From the NCBI RefSeq assembly GCF_002797495.1, contig NZ_PGEZ01000001.1, forward strand, positions 2,418,001-2,482,000: a stretch of 64,000 bases of DNA. The letters are read 5' to 3'. A program made the translations under genes and the position numbers. Below are positions 54,979 to 64,000 of the stretch, in pieces. This stretch comes from Mumia flava (GTDB taxonomy: Bacteria; Actinomycetota; Actinomycetes; Propionibacteriales; Nocardioidaceae). The notes beneath the pieces were generated by a model, which saw nothing but the letters and a program-made list of their open reading frames with translations, was not told the DNA's origin and did no database searches. Numbering within the stretch: position 1 is the stretch's first letter; every line of letters starts with the position of its first letter.

Positions 54979-57700
54979 GAGAAGACTAGCCCTCACCGGG
55001 ATCACAGGCGTCGCCGTTGCGGCGATCGGCGCGGGAGCGTTGAGCGCCCCGGCGGTCGCCGGGCCCCCAGCGACCCAGCGCGGCGCCGCGGTCCACGCCG
55101 AGGGCCACCGGCACGGCGCCCACGGAACACTGTCGGTTCGCCGTGCGCGGGCCCTCGACGACAAGTCGTTCGTCCTGACCTTCAGCGATCCGCTGAGCGC
55201 TCAGATCCGCGAGTTCGTCGACGGCAACGCCGAGTACCTGACCGAGTACCTCCACGTCGACGGGGGATCCGCAGCCGGCGACGACGCCGCGCTCGACGGG
55301 GCGGCGCTGAGCGGCGTCGCCGGGACCCGTGTCTACACCGTCGACGGCGACCGTGCGTCGCTGCGGGTCGTGCTCGGGTCGGGCGCGACGCTCCGGGACG
55401 CGACCTACCGGGTCTGGCTCGACGGCGACGGCCTGTCGCTGTCCGACGACCTCCTGATCAAGGGAGCCGACGGCGAGGAGTTCCGCGGGGAGCAGTCGGC
55501 GACCGAACGGCTGCGCGGCACCTCGGCCGACGCCGACCCGGCGCAGATCGCTGCCGCTCGCGCGACCGACCGTCGGTCGGTCCGCCTGACCTTCGACGAC
55601 CCGGTCCTGGACGGCATGCCGGCCGGCCGCTACGACGGTGACGGGATCACGGTCGAAGGGGACGGATCCACCGCGAGCCCCACGTACGTGCAGCGTCTCG
55701 ACGGCACGGACTCGCGGGCCTGGGAGCTGGTCTTCGCCGACGACCTCCCGCGGCACGCCTCGATCACCATCGAGGGCGACGCGCACGGTCTGCGGACGTC
55801 GGCCGGGACGCTCGGCGACGACGACGTGCTGTCGACGACGGTCCGAGGTCGTGGGCACGAGCGTCGGAGCCCACGGGTCACCTCGGTCGACGTGGCCGGC
55901 GACGGTGAGTCGATCGCGATCACGTTCGACCGCAAGATCTCGACCTTCACCCATGACGACGGCGTCGAGGAGCTGGCAGAGACCGCGCTCGGCACGGGCG
56001 GCAGCACCCTGGACCGGGACGTGCTCCTCGACGGAGTCTCGCTGGACGGAGACGTGGTCGGGGGTGGGCGCCACGACCTCGACCAGAACCTCGAGCAGGT
56101 GGCGGCCTACGTTCCGGACCTGCGCACGATCGTCGTCAAGGTCGAGGGTGGTGAGGCGCTGCAGCCTCGCTCGCGCGGCTCGGTGACGATCGAGCCCGGG
56201 ACGCTCACCGATCTCGCGGGTGTCTCGAACACCCGGCTGCGCGCGTCCTTCCGCGTGCCGCGGGCCGCGAAGCCCTCGTCGTCGTACGACGCCTCGGCGG
56301 AGGACTTCCTCGCTGTGGACGACGACGCGAGCGTGTCGTTCCAGCGGAACGCGTTCGAGTTCACCGACCCCGAGGGCGGTGACTTCTCCGTACGGCCGGA
56401 GAACGTCGAGAACCGTCTGGTCGAGGACACCGCGGATGCGATCGTGGTCGAGAACAAGTACGTCGAGGCGACGTTCGTCCCCGGCTACGGCGGACGGATG
56501 CTCTCCTTGATCTACAAGCCGACCGGGAACGACCTGCTGTACACCAACCCGGTCGGGACGCCGTACGGCTTCACCAGCACGCCCGTCGGCCGACCCGGGA
56601 ACAGCCCCTTCTACCACAACTGGCTGATGGTCTGGGGTGGAGTCTTCCCGACGATCACGGAGGCCGAGCACGGCAAGTACTGGTTCCTCCCGTGGGACTA
56701 CGACATCGAGGAGAGCGACGACGCGATCGCGATCACGATGACGCGCACGGACGACCTGAACTACGCCGACCGGCCGAGCAAGTACCGCTACGGCGCGACC
56801 GGCCTGGAGACCAGCGTGACCTACACGGTGGACAAGACGAGCCCCGCGGTCGACATGTCGGTCTCGATCCACAACCCGAACGACGTCGCCAAGCAGTTCG
56901 AGTACTGGACCTGCACGACTCTCGCTCCCGGTGCCTCGTCGCACGAGGGGTCGCCGACGATGGAGATCGTGTCTCCGGTCAGCGTGATCCAGCGTGAGTC
57001 CTGGTACCCGTGGATCGACGACGTCGAGGAGCCGGCGAACCCGGCGACCCCGGGCGACAACTACAAGGTCCTCGACCAGCTCAAGAAGATGGTGAACTGG
57101 GACCGCGACGGGATCGTCTACGGCCAGGGCCTGGCCGACAACCCGCAGGGCAACTGGTGGGGCGTCATCAACCAGGAGAACGGCGAGGGCGTCGTCCGGA
57201 TCGGCGAGAACGACAAGACCCCGGGCATGAAGTTCTGGGAGTGGGGCTACGAGAACTCGTTCGACACCAACATCTACGACAACGGTCACTCGGCACGCCC
57301 GTACATCGAGCTGTGGGCCGGTCGGTCGAACAAGTTCTTCCAGCCGGCGACGATCGCCGCGGGCGACACGATCGCGTGGACCGAGACCTACCAGCCGACG
57401 ATGGATCTCGCGAACGTCACCAACGCCAACGGCGACGGGGCCGCCCAGGTCGCCTTCAGCGGCAGCGGCGACGACGTCACCGTCCGCGGGGACGTGTTCT
57501 CGACCCGGATCGGCGAGGAGCTGACCGTGCGCCTCGTCGACGATGCGAGCGGCGACGTGCTCGCCGAGCGCTCCTTCGTGGCGAGCGCCGAGGAGTCCGC
57601 GGACCTGTCCGCCGAGGCGAGCGCCGGGGAGACCGTCCGCCTGGAGCTCGTCGACGGCACGGGGGAGGTGCTGCTCACCGCTGTCGCGAGCCAGGGCTGA
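54968..57700 (+). CDS. Large secreted DUF5107-like protein with Ig-like repeats
   Basis: 910 aa. Signal peptide (MMRRRRLALTG..., cleavage near AVA-G, residue 31). Three repeated beta-rich units share D(D/G)xSxxLTFxDP at about residues 63, 200 and 312 (SbsA/Ig-like pattern). From about 490 to 800 comes a domain starting ENKYVEATFVPGYGGRMLSL and containing GNDLLYTNP and WGGVFPTITEAEHGKYWFLPWDY, resembling DUF5107 (mutarotase-like fold). A C-terminal beta domain ends the protein. The ATG overlaps the aldolase gene by 11 bp. A role in extracellular glycan breakdown or binding is inferred from the operon. Confidence 0.68.
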   Translation: MMRRRRLALTGITGVAVAAIGAGALSAPAVAGPPATQRGAAVHAEGHRHGAHGTLSVRRARALDDKSFVLTFSDPLSAQIREFVDGNAEYLTEYLHVDGGSAAGDDAALDGAALSGVAGTRVYTVDGDRASLRVVLGSGATLRDATYRVWLDGDGLSLSDDLLIKGADGEEFRGEQSATERLRGTSADADPAQIAAARATDRRSVRLTFDDPVLDGMPAGRYDGDGITVEGDGSTASPTYVQRLDGTDSRAWELVFADDLPRHASITIEGDAHGLRTSAGTLGDDDVLSTTVRGRGHERRSPRVTSVDVAGDGESIAITFDRKISTFTHDDGVEELAETALGTGGSTLDRDVLLDGVSLDGDVVGGGRHDLDQNLEQVAAYVPDLRTIVVKVEGGEALQPRSRGSVTIEPGTLTDLAGVSNTRLRASFRVPRAAKPSSSYDASAEDFLAVDDDASVSFQRNAFEFTDPEGGDFSVRPENVENRLVEDTADAIVVENKYVEATFVPGYGGRMLSLIYKPTGNDLLYTNPVGTPYGFTSTPVGRPGNSPFYHNWLMVWGGVFPTITEAEHGKYWFLPWDYDIEESDDAIAITMTRTDDLNYADRPSKYRYGATGLETSVTYTVDKTSPAVDMSVSIHNPNDVAKQFEYWTCTTLAPGASSHEGSPTMEIVSPVSVIQRESWYPWIDDVEEPANPATPGDNYKVLDQLKKMVNWDRDGIVYGQGLADNPQGNWWGVINQENGEGVVRIGENDKTPGMKFWEWGYENSFDTNIYDNGHSARPYIELWAGRSNKFFQPATIAAGDTIAWTETYQPTMDLANVTNANGDGAAQVAFSGSGDDVTVRGDVFSTRIGEELTVRLVDDASGDVLAERSFVASAEESADLSAEASAGETVRLELVDGTGEVLLTAVASQG

Positions 57701-57704
57701 TCGC

Positions 57705-57738
57705 GAGCCGGGGTGGGCGCCCCCGCCCACCCCGGCTC
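57705..57738. terminator. Strong hairpin ending the sugar-acid operon
   Basis: Perfect 15-bp stem, GAGCCGGGGTGGGCG (57705-57719) with CGCCCACCCCGGCTC (57724-57738), 4-nt loop, 5 bp after the stop. Confidence 0.85.
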
Positions 57739-57798
57739 CGAGCGGCGAAGCGCGCGACGACGACGCGACCCGTGGCACCTGCGCCGCGGGTCGCGTCG

Positions 57799-59004
57799 CT
57801 ACTTGTCGATGTCGCCGACCACGAAGAACATCGACCCGAGGACCGCGACGAGATCGGCCACCACGCAGCCGCGGACCACCTCCGGCAGCGCGGCGATGTT
57901 GTTGAAGGAGGCGGATCGGAGCTTGAGCCGCCACGGAGTCTTCTCGCCGCGCGAGACGAGGTAGTAGCCGTTCAGGCCGAGCGGGTTCTCGGTCCACACG
58001 TAGGTGGAGCCCTCCGGCGCCTTCAGGATCTTCGGGAGCCTGACGTTGACCGGTCCCGGTGGCAGCTCGGCCAGCCGCGCGAGGCATGCGTCGGCGAGGT
58101 CGAGCGAGACCCGCACCTGCTCGGCGAGGCACGCGAACCGCGCGTAGCTGTCGCCCTCGGTGCGCGTCACCACCCGCAGGGTGTCGGCGAGCTCGCCGTA
58201 CGCGAGGTACGGCTCGTCGCGCCGCAGGTCGAGGTCGACGCCGGACGCCCGGGCGATCGGCCCCGACACCCCGTACGCGTGGACGAGCGCCGGCGACAGC
58301 ACACCGACGCCTCTCGTCCGCGCCGCGAAGATCTCGTTGCCGAGGAGCATGTCCTCGATCTGGCCCAGCCGGGACCGTACGGCCGCGACCGCCGACGCGG
58401 TGCGTCCCGTCCAGCCCGCGGGGATGTCCTCCTTCAGCCCGCCGACGCGGTTGAACATGTAGTGCATCCGGCCGCCGGAGACCTCCTCCATCACCTCCTG
58501 GATCGTCTCCCGCTCGCGGAACGCGTAGAACATCGGCGTGATCGCGCCGAGCTCGAGGGGGTACGAGCCGAGGAACATCAGGTGGTTGAGGACGCGGTTC
58601 AGCTCGGCCAGCAGGGTCCGCAGCCAGGTCGCGCGGTCCGGCACCTCGAGGCCGAGCATCCGCTCGACGGCCAGCACGACCCCGAGCTCGGAGGAGAACG
58701 CCGACAGCCAGTCGTGCCGGTTCGCGAGCACGACGATCTGGCGGTAGTCGCGCACCTCGAAGAGCTTCTCCACGCCGCGGTGCATGTAGCCCACCACCGG
58801 CTCGCAGGCGATGATGCGCTCGCCGTCGAGGGTGAGCTTGAGCCGGAGCACACCGTGCGTGGCCGGGTGCTGCGGCCCGACGTTGAGGACCATGTCCGTC
58901 GTCGCGAGGTCGACGCCCCCGCCGCGCTCGTGCGTGAATCCGGCGGCGCCCGCACCGATCCCTACGGTGACGTGCGTGGGGGACCCGGGCTCGCTGGCGG
59001 ACAT
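57799..59004 (-). CDS. Orphan NADH-quinone oxidoreductase subunit D (NuoD-like)
   Basis: 401 aa, full length for Nuo[12 protein letters not shown] (quinone-site His) and [10 protein letters not shown] are intact, and [11 protein letters not shown] and the C-terminal [19 protein letters not shown] match the 49-kDa subunit. It stands alone without other nuo genes and has an N-terminal extension of about 35 residues. R76 in MHRGVEKL corresponds to the arginine methylated in NDUFS2 by NDUFAF7. It may replace or compete with the main NuoD, or serve a different quinone-linked complex. Confidence 0.9.
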   Translation of the reverse strand: MSASEPGSPTHVTVGIGAGAAGFTHERGGGVDLATTDMVLNVGPQHPATHGVLRLKLTLDGERIIACEPVVGYMHRGVEKLFEVRDYRQIVVLANRHDWLSAFSSELGVVLAVERMLGLEVPDRATWLRTLLAELNRVLNHLMFLGSYPLELGAITPMFYAFRERETIQEVMEEVSGGRMHYMFNRVGGLKEDIPAGWTGRTASAVAAVRSRLGQIEDMLLGNEIFAARTRGVGVLSPALVHAYGVSGPIARASGVDLDLRRDEPYLAYGELADTLRVVTRTEGDSYARFACLAEQVRVSLDLADACLARLAELPPGPVNVRLPKILKAPEGSTYVWTENPLGLNGYYLVSRGEKTPWRLKLRSASFNNIAALPEVVRGCVVADLVAVLGSMFFVVGDIDK

Positions 59005-59123
59005 GGATGCAGCCTAGCGGCGATGGTGGTGTCCACGGCTCGGACGATCACCCGCGCGCGCCACGCCGGCCGCACCCTGCTCTGCCAGACTTGTGATCCC
59101 GGTCACCACTCCTGGAGGTCATC

Positions 59124-60758
59124 GTGCGCAGCACCATGCAGGACGTCCCGCTCAGCCTGGGTCGCGTCAGGGAGTACGGCACGACGGTCCATGCCGACTC
59201 CGAGGTCGTCACCGCGACCGTCGACGGCACCCGCACCGCCTCGTACGCCGAGGTGGGACGGCGCGCGACCCGGCTGGCGAACGCGCTGCGGTCTCTGGGC
59301 GTGACCGGTGACGAGCGGGTCGGCACGTTCATGTGGAACAACCAGGAGCACCTCGAGGCCTACCTCGCGGTGCCGTCGATGGGCGCGGTGCTGCACACGA
59401 TCAACATCCGGCTGTTCCCCGAGCAGGTCACGTACGTCGTGAACCATGCCGAGGACAGGGTCGTGATCGTGGACGCGTCGCTGGTCGTGCCGTTCGCGGC
59501 GATCCTGCCGACGTTCGAGACCGTGACGCACGTGCTGGTCGCCGGGCCGGAGACCGCACAGACCGACCTCGCGCCGCTGGAGGCGTCCGGCGTGACGGTC
59601 CTGCGGTACGAGGACGTGCTCGAGGACGCTGACGAGACCTTCGACTGGCCCGCCGTCGACGAGCGGGACGCGGCCGCCATGTGCTACACCAGCGGCACCA
59701 CGGGCAACCCGAAGGGCGTCGTCTACAGCCACCGCTCCGCGTACCTGCACTCGATGGCGGTCGCGATGGGGGACAACGCCGGCCTCGGACCGGCGAGCCG
59801 GGTGCTGCCGGTGGTGCCGATGTTCCACGCGAACGCCTGGGGCCTCCCGTACGCCGCGATGCTGGTCGGCGCGAGGCTGGTCATGCCGGACCGGTGGCTG
59901 CAGGCCGAGCCGCTGGTCCGGCTGATCGAGCAGACGCGCCCGACGCACGCCGGCGGCGTGCCGACGATCTTCAACGACCTGCTGTCCTACGTCGACGAGC
60001 ACCCGTGCGACCTGTCGAGCCTCGAGATCGTCCTGTGCGGAGGCTCCGCGGTCCCGCTGTCGTTGCAGCGGGCGCTGTGGGAGCGCCACGGCGTACGGAT
60101 CCAGCAGGCGTGGGGGATGACGGAGACCTCGCCGGTCGCCACGTCGGGCAAGCCGCCGGCCGGGCTCGACGACGAGGAGGCCTGGCCCTACCGGGCGACG
60201 CAGGGCCGCGCGCTCGGCGGCGTGGAGGCGCGGATCGTCGGCGACGACGGTGCCCCGCTGCCGCACGACGGCGAGAGCGTCGGGGAGCTGGAGGTTCGCG
60301 GTCCGTGGATCACGGGCTCGTACTACCGCGACGCCGACCCGGAGAAGTTCCACGACGGCTGGCTGCGGACCGGTGACGTCGGTCGGATCGACCCGCTGGG
60401 CTTCATCACGCTGACCGACCGCGCGAAGGACGTGATCAAGTCCGGTGGCGAGTGGATCTCCTCGGTCGACCTGGAGAACGCCCTGATGGCGCACCCCGAC
60501 GTGCTCGAGGCGGCCGTGGTGGGGATCCCCGACGAGCGGTGGCAGGAGCGTCCGCTGGCCACGGTCGTGCTGCGCGAGGGCGCCGAGGTGGACGCGGCCA
60601 CCCTGCGCGCCTTCTTGTCCGACACGGTCGCGAAGTGGCAGCTGCCGGACGCGTGGGCGTTCATCGAGGCGGTGCCGCGGACCTCGGTGGGCAAGTTCGA
60701 CAAGAAGGTGCTGCGCCGCCAGTACGCCGACGGGCAGCTGGAGGTCCGCGGCTCCTGA
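59124..60758 (+). CDS. Fatty-acyl/aryl-CoA ligase (AMP-binding)
   Basis: 544 aa. P-loop YTSGTTGNPKGVVYSH, WGMTETSP, GWLRTGDVGRID and catalytic Lys in RTSVGKFDKKVL are present. It activates a carboxylic acid with ATP and CoA, most like medium/long-chain acyl-CoA synthetases. GTG at 59124 has GGAGG at good spacing; an ATG at 59136 is possible. Confidence 0.93.
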   Translation: MRSTMQDVPLSLGRVREYGTTVHADSEVVTATVDGTRTASYAEVGRRATRLANALRSLGVTGDERVGTFMWNNQEHLEAYLAVPSMGAVLHTINIRLFPEQVTYVVNHAEDRVVIVDASLVVPFAAILPTFETVTHVLVAGPETAQTDLAPLEASGVTVLRYEDVLEDADETFDWPAVDERDAAAMCYTSGTTGNPKGVVYSHRSAYLHSMAVAMGDNAGLGPASRVLPVVPMFHANAWGLPYAAMLVGARLVMPDRWLQAEPLVRLIEQTRPTHAGGVPTIFNDLLSYVDEHPCDLSSLEIVLCGGSAVPLSLQRALWERHGVRIQQAWGMTETSPVATSGKPPAGLDDEEAWPYRATQGRALGGVEARIVGDDGAPLPHDGESVGELEVRGPWITGSYYRDADPEKFHDGWLRTGDVGRIDPLGFITLTDRAKDVIKSGGEWISSVDLENALMAHPDVLEAAVVGIPDERWQERPLATVVLREGAEVDAATLRAFLSDTVAKWQLPDAWAFIEAVPRTSVGKFDKKVLRRQYADGQLEVRGS

Positions 60759-60771
60759 CCCCTCCGTCCCC

Positions 60772-60829
60772 GATTCGTCGACTTGCGGCGCGATCGGGGG
60801 CCCCAGATCCGACCGCAACTCGACGAATC
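60772..60829. repeat. GATTCG-type intergenic hairpin, copy 3
   Basis: GATTCGTCGACTTGCGG pairs with CCGCAACTCGACGAATC (17 bp, one mismatch) around a GC-rich centre. It fills the gap between convergent genes and is followed by GTGGGC like copy 2. Confidence 0.8.
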
Positions 60830-60843
60830 GTGGGCGCGGGCGG

Positions 60844-61758
60844 TCAGGGGTGCTCGGTGAGCACCCACCAGAAGTCGCCGAGCCCGCCCGGAGCGGTGAG
60901 CTCGGCGCCCTCCGACGCCCGCTGGAGCGCGTGCAGGTAGCCGACCGGGTCCGTCCGCGCGGACTCCAGCGGCGGGCGCGTGCCGTCGACCCCGAGGTCG
61001 CGCAGGACGTCGCGCTGGCGCCGCACCCGCCCGTCGACCGCGTCCGCGAGCGCGTCCACGGCCACGGGCGCCGTCACGTCGCACGTCCCGTCGGGCCGGA
61101 CGTCCGTCTCCGCGCCGGCGCGGTACGCCCGCAGGCCGCCGAACGCCGGCCGGTCGTCGCGCAGGTGCCCGTAGTCGATCGTCACCGCGACGCCGTGCTC
61201 CACCCGCCGTACGGCGTCGCGCCACAGGTCGTCCCGGGTCGATCCGACCTCGGCGCGCTCACCGGCCCGGTCGAGCGGCCACCACCGCGCGAGCCAGGCG
61301 AGCGCGTCGGGTCCGACGGGGTCGCCGAGCGTCTCCTCGCCGGTCGCCGGATCCACCAGCACCACTCGTACGGCGCCGTCGGTGTCGCGCTCGACGACCT
61401 CGCACGGGACGTCGTCGAGCAGCTCGTTCGCGACCAGCAGCCCCTCGACGCGGTCGGGGAGGACCCCGGCCCAGCCGATCCGGTCCGGCAGGTCCTCCGG
61501 ACGGCCCCGCAGATCGACACCGTCCAGCGTGAGCTCGTCCCCGGCGATCAGGTCGAGGGCGACCAGCAGCTCACCCGAGCCGGCGCCGAGGTCGACGACG
61601 TGGGACAGGCCGTACGAGCGCGCGAGCACGAGCACGGCCTCGGCGAAGCGCACCGACGCGTGCACGGAGGTACGGAAGTGGTCGGCCGGCTGCTCACGGA
61701 CGAAGAAGCCGTCCGTGCCGTACAGCGCGTCCTGCCAGGCGTCGTGCCAACGGATCAC
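60844..61758 (-). CDS. SAM-dependent methyltransferase, MidA/NDUFAF7 family
   Basis: 304 aa from the GTG at 61758, overlapping the glycosyltransferase stop (GTGA). SAM motif VVDLGAGSGELLVALD (about 66-81), then LLVANELLDDVP, VAVTIDYGH, GLRAYRAG and CDVTAPVAVDAL in the order of the Methyltransf_28/COG1565 family. The eukaryotic member NDUFAF7 dimethylates an arginine of the NuoD homologue NDUFS2. An orphan NuoD lies two genes away, making it a candidate substrate. Confidence 0.82.
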   Translation of the reverse strand: MIRWHDAWQDALYGTDGFFVREQPADHFRTSVHASVRFAEAVLVLARSYGLSHVVDLGAGSGELLVALDLIAGDELTLDGVDLRGRPEDLPDRIGWAGVLPDRVEGLLVANELLDDVPCEVVERDTDGAVRVVLVDPATGEETLGDPVGPDALAWLARWWPLDRAGERAEVGSTRDDLWRDAVRRVEHGVAVTIDYGHLRDDRPAFGGLRAYRAGAETDVRPDGTCDVTAPVAVDALADAVDGRVRRQRDVLRDLGVDGTRPPLESARTDPVGYLHALQRASEGAELTAPGGLGDFWWVLTEHP

Positions 61759-63563
61759 GATCCGACGGCCGCCGCGCCCTCGGGCCCGTCCGGTGGTTCG
61801 CCTTCGACCAGCTCGAGCCCGGCGTCGGTGAGGCGCCCGTGCGCGATCACCGAGCGCCACGAGGAGTTGTGCCAGACGGCCGTCACCCGGACCGTGACGG
61901 GCTGCGTGCCGAGCTGAGCGGCCAGCTCGTCGACGGCGAGCCGGCCGCGCAGGCGCAGGGTCCGTCGTCCGTCGGGCTCCACGAGCGGGATCGAGACGAC
62001 CTGGCCGTCGTCGTGGCCGAACACGTCGAGCGTGACCGACGAGCCGTCGGCCGTCGGCGCCGGGCCGGAGCCGGCGAGCGTCAGTCGCGCCCGGTAGCTC
62101 CACGTGCCGGCATCCTCGCGCCGGAGCCGGGCGCGCCGCAGCCGAGCCGCACCCAGGCGGGTCCGTCGGGCCTTCTGCGCCTTGACGGTCCGGAACACCT
62201 GCGCCCACTCCCGTACGAACGACTCGGGGTCGTGCGCGGCCGCCTTCTGGTAGGCGCCGTCGCTGAGCTTCGCCGCGAGGCTCGGGTCGCGGACCAGGCG
62301 GACCATCCGCTCCGCGACCGCCTCGACGTCCTCGTCGTCGACCAGGAACCCGTCGACGCCGTCGGTGATCTGCTCGCGCGGCCCGTAGGTGATGTCGAAG
62401 CTGATCACCGGGCAGCCCCGGCTCATCGCCTCGAGCGTGGCCAGCGGGTAGCCCTCGAAGTTGCTCGTCATGAGGTACGCGGTGGCGGTCTGCACGCGAT
62501 CGCGCGCCGCCGGGTCGTAGCCGTGGAACGTGACGGTCTCGGTCAGGTCGAGCTCACGCACGCGCTTCTCGAGGAACGGGCGCATCGACCCGTCCCCGTA
62601 CACGTCGAGTCGGATCCCGGGCTCGTCGCGCCGGGCGCGCGCCACCGCGCGCAGGGCGAACGCGACCCGCTTCTGCCGCTCGAGCCGCGTCACCATCACG
62701 AACCGCGCGGTCTCGCGCTCGGGCAGCGGGTCCGGCAGCTCGGGGAGGACGACCGGGTTGGCGACGTTGAAGAGGTTCTCGGTGTCGCCGAAGCGGCGCG
62801 CGACGTCGGCGCGCTGGCGCGCGGTGAGCAGCACGAGACCGTCCATCTCCGCGACCCGGTCGAGGATGTCGTCGTACCCGTTGCGCAGCTCGGAGTCCCA
62901 GCGGTGCGGCGCCTTGGTGTGCGGGTTGTGGAACAGCTCTAGCACGTGGAAGCGCGGGTCCTCGATCCCCAGCAGGGTCGGCATCGAGTAGCGGCTGTCG
63001 GTGACGACGAAGACGTCGCCGGACGGGACGAGCTCGGCCAGCCAGTGCCGCAGCAGCCCGGCGCGGTGCCGCCAGCGCTTGACCACCTTCTCGTCGTGGT
63101 CGACCAGGCAGTAGCGCTGCCCCTCGGTCGCGGGCCAGCGCAGGAAGACCGACCCGTCGGGCCGGTGGTAGTCCACGACCACGTCGGCGTCGCTGCCGGG
63201 CTCCCGGTAGTGCGTCGCGTAGAGGGAGCCGTCGGGGTGGTCGGTCGTGACCGTCTCGTAGCCCGACAGGCGGGGCAGGTCGCTCCGCCCGCTGCCGACG
63301 GCGGAGCGGTCGCGGCCGCGGTAGTCCTCGAACAGGTTGACCAGCCGGACCCCGCCGTCGAGGTGGCCCCGCTCGGTCAGGCCGGCGCGGCGGTGCGGGT
63401 AGTCGGGGCCGTCGTCGTACGTCGCCACGATGGACGTCGCCCCGGCGATCGTGGCGAGCATCCGGGACCGCATCAGCAGCGCGCCGGTGCGGCCGCCCTT
63501 GTCGAGGTTGACCGCCCGAGCGAGCGTGACGTACGTGCCGGCGGGCAGGTCGAGGGAGCTCAC
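61755..63563 (-). CDS. GT4-type glycosyltransferase, TagE-like
   Basis: 602 aa. A long N-terminal GT-B half holds TYDDGP and VDHDEKVVKRWRHR segments. The C-terminal GT half has the donor-site FEGYPLATLEAMSRGCPVISF (E-x7-E) and GPREQI. An extra basic and beta-rich tail follows (about 470-602). The architecture resembles poly(glycerol-phosphate) alpha-glycosyltransferases that decorate teichoic acids. No membrane helix. Confidence 0.83.
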   Translation of the reverse strand: MSSLDLPAGTYVTLARAVNLDKGGRTGALLMRSRMLATIAGATSIVATYDDGPDYPHRRAGLTERGHLDGGVRLVNLFEDYRGRDRSAVGSGRSDLPRLSGYETVTTDHPDGSLYATHYREPGSDADVVVDYHRPDGSVFLRWPATEGQRYCLVDHDEKVVKRWRHRAGLLRHWLAELVPSGDVFVVTDSRYSMPTLLGIEDPRFHVLELFHNPHTKAPHRWDSELRNGYDDILDRVAEMDGLVLLTARQRADVARRFGDTENLFNVANPVVLPELPDPLPERETARFVMVTRLERQKRVAFALRAVARARRDEPGIRLDVYGDGSMRPFLEKRVRELDLTETVTFHGYDPAARDRVQTATAYLMTSNFEGYPLATLEAMSRGCPVISFDITYGPREQITDGVDGFLVDDEDVEAVAERMVRLVRDPSLAAKLSDGAYQKAAAHDPESFVREWAQVFRTVKAQKARRTRLGAARLRRARLRREDAGTWSYRARLTLAGSGPAPTADGSSVTLDVFGHDDGQVVSIPLVEPDGRRTLRLRGRLAVDELAAQLGTQPVTVRVTAVWHNSSWRSVIAHGRLTDAGLELVEGEPPDGPEGAAAVGS

Positions 63564-63633
63564 GGGGTCAGCCTAGAACAGGGCGGCGGGCCGATCGCCA
63601 CGATCGTCCCGACGACCACCCGGCGAACGCCAC

Positions 63634-63672
63634 GGCGCCCGTGGCCGGGGTGGGATCCCGGCCACGGGCGCC
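63634..63672. terminator. Strong hairpin after the lipase gene
   Basis: Perfect 16-bp stem GGCGCCCGTGGCCGGG / CCCGGCCACGGGCGCC with a 7-nt loop, 23 bp past the lipase stop on the minus strand. Confidence 0.85.
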
Positions 63673-63695
63673 GTCGGGTCAGGCGGTCGCGCCGG

Positions 63696-64000
63696 TCACG
63701 GCATCAACCGCACGCGCCAGCAGTTGGAGAGGCTCGGCCAGCCCTTGAGCCGGTCGGTCAGCCAGGACAACGCGCTGCCCTGGTCGGCGATCAGCGGCAG
63801 GAAGTGGTTCGTCAGCACCACCTTGTCGCCGAGGTTGGGCAGCACGACGGGCTCGTAGGTGACGTTCGCGCCCTTCGCGCACCAGTCGACGGCGAGCTGG
63901 CGGGCCTGCGCGTGCGGCACCGAGTCGTCGGCGGTCCCCGTGGCGACCCGCACGGGAACCTGGGGCCGGAGCCGACCGATCTTCTGGTCGTCCACGACGG
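63696..64000 (-). CDS. Secretory lipase-like alpha/beta hydrolase, C-terminal end
   Basis: About 100 C-terminal residues; the gene continues past the window. TGTADDSVP carries the likely acid of the catalytic triad, and TNHFLPLI the His. Two Cys (WCAKG, NCWR) may form a disulfide, as in secreted lipases. Family inferred from this end only. Confidence 0.7.
   Translation of the reverse strand, partial: VVDDQKIGRLRPQVPVRVATGTADDSVPHAQARQLAVDWCAKGANVTYEPVVLPNLGDKVVLTNHFLPLIADQGSALSWLTDRLKGWPSLSNCWRVRLMP

Noticed and set aside
54986-58132. Long open frame of over 1000 codons on the minus strand opposite the secreted protein gene
   Set aside because: Its Arg/Val/Asp-rich translation is the mirror of GC-rich codon bias. 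The plus-strand protein has a signal peptide, domain structure and ribosome binding site.

Overview
The window is GC-rich, has very short intergenic gaps and many GTG starts, and stop/start overlaps of the ATGA or GTGA type are everywhere. It carries a TAT-type DyP peroxidase, ethanolamine/gamma-glutamyl genes, an F420-associated metallopeptidase next to tilS-hpt-ftsH-fol, and DUF3180. Together these point to an actinobacterium, most likely of the Nocardioidaceae type; that lineage is inferred from gene content and style, not from a marker. No rRNA, tRNA, CRISPR array, transposase or integrase was found.

Layout. 1-1501: end of a PCu(A)C copper chaperone coupled to a DyP peroxidase, then a terminator. 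1549-6113: a cobalamin riboswitch followed by an ECF vitamin importer operon (surface protein, EcfT, fused double EcfA, EcfS). 5998-8007: a low-GC two-gene island (HipA-like kinase and DUF3037 protein) lodged in the 3' end of ecfS between 87-bp perfect direct repeats; the displaced original ecfS end and its coupled downstream gene lie to the right. 8627-15352: a gamma-glutamylation cluster for ethanolamine or a similar amine (GntR, SDR, aldehyde dehydrogenase, class-I amidotransferase, glutamine-synthetase-like ligase) divergent from an ethanolamine-type permease. 15405-20398: quinone oxidoreductase, a 467-bp repeat-rich gap, and a Baeyer-Villiger monooxygenase-P450 operon controlled by a divergent TetR with a clear palindromic operator.

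20412-28596: small membrane proteins (one decayed), FhuF-like Fe-S protein, DUF885 peptidase, RibD-like reductase, phosphoglucomutase, NlpC/P60 hydrolase and a VapBC module. 28656-40946: housekeeping block (ppa, 5'-nucleotidase, PBP4 carboxypeptidase, Zn peptidase, tilS, hpt, ftsH, folE-folP-NTF2-folB-folK, DUF3180). 41073-45483: a membrane/coiled-coil protein, a tandem repeat array and an osmoprotectant ABC importer whose ATPase gene is divergent from, and overlaps, its permease gene. 45536-57738: a metallophosphoesterase, then a sugar-acid locus: KDG-type kinase, two IclR regulators, aldehyde dehydrogenase, CUT2 ABC importer, KDPG-type aldolase and a large secreted DUF5107-like protein. 57799-64000: an orphan NuoD, an acyl-CoA ligase, a MidA/NDUFAF7-type methyltransferase coupled to a glycosyltransferase, and the end of a lipase.

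Three themes stand out. (1) The integrase-less HipA/DUF3037 island with its duplicated ecfS end. (2) Short interspersed repeats that have expanded into tandem arrays and entered coding sequence (EcfA linker, P450 N-terminus). (3) Context-linked systems worth testing: the orphan NuoD near a MidA-type methyltransferase, and the DUF5107 protein in a KDG/KDPG locus.
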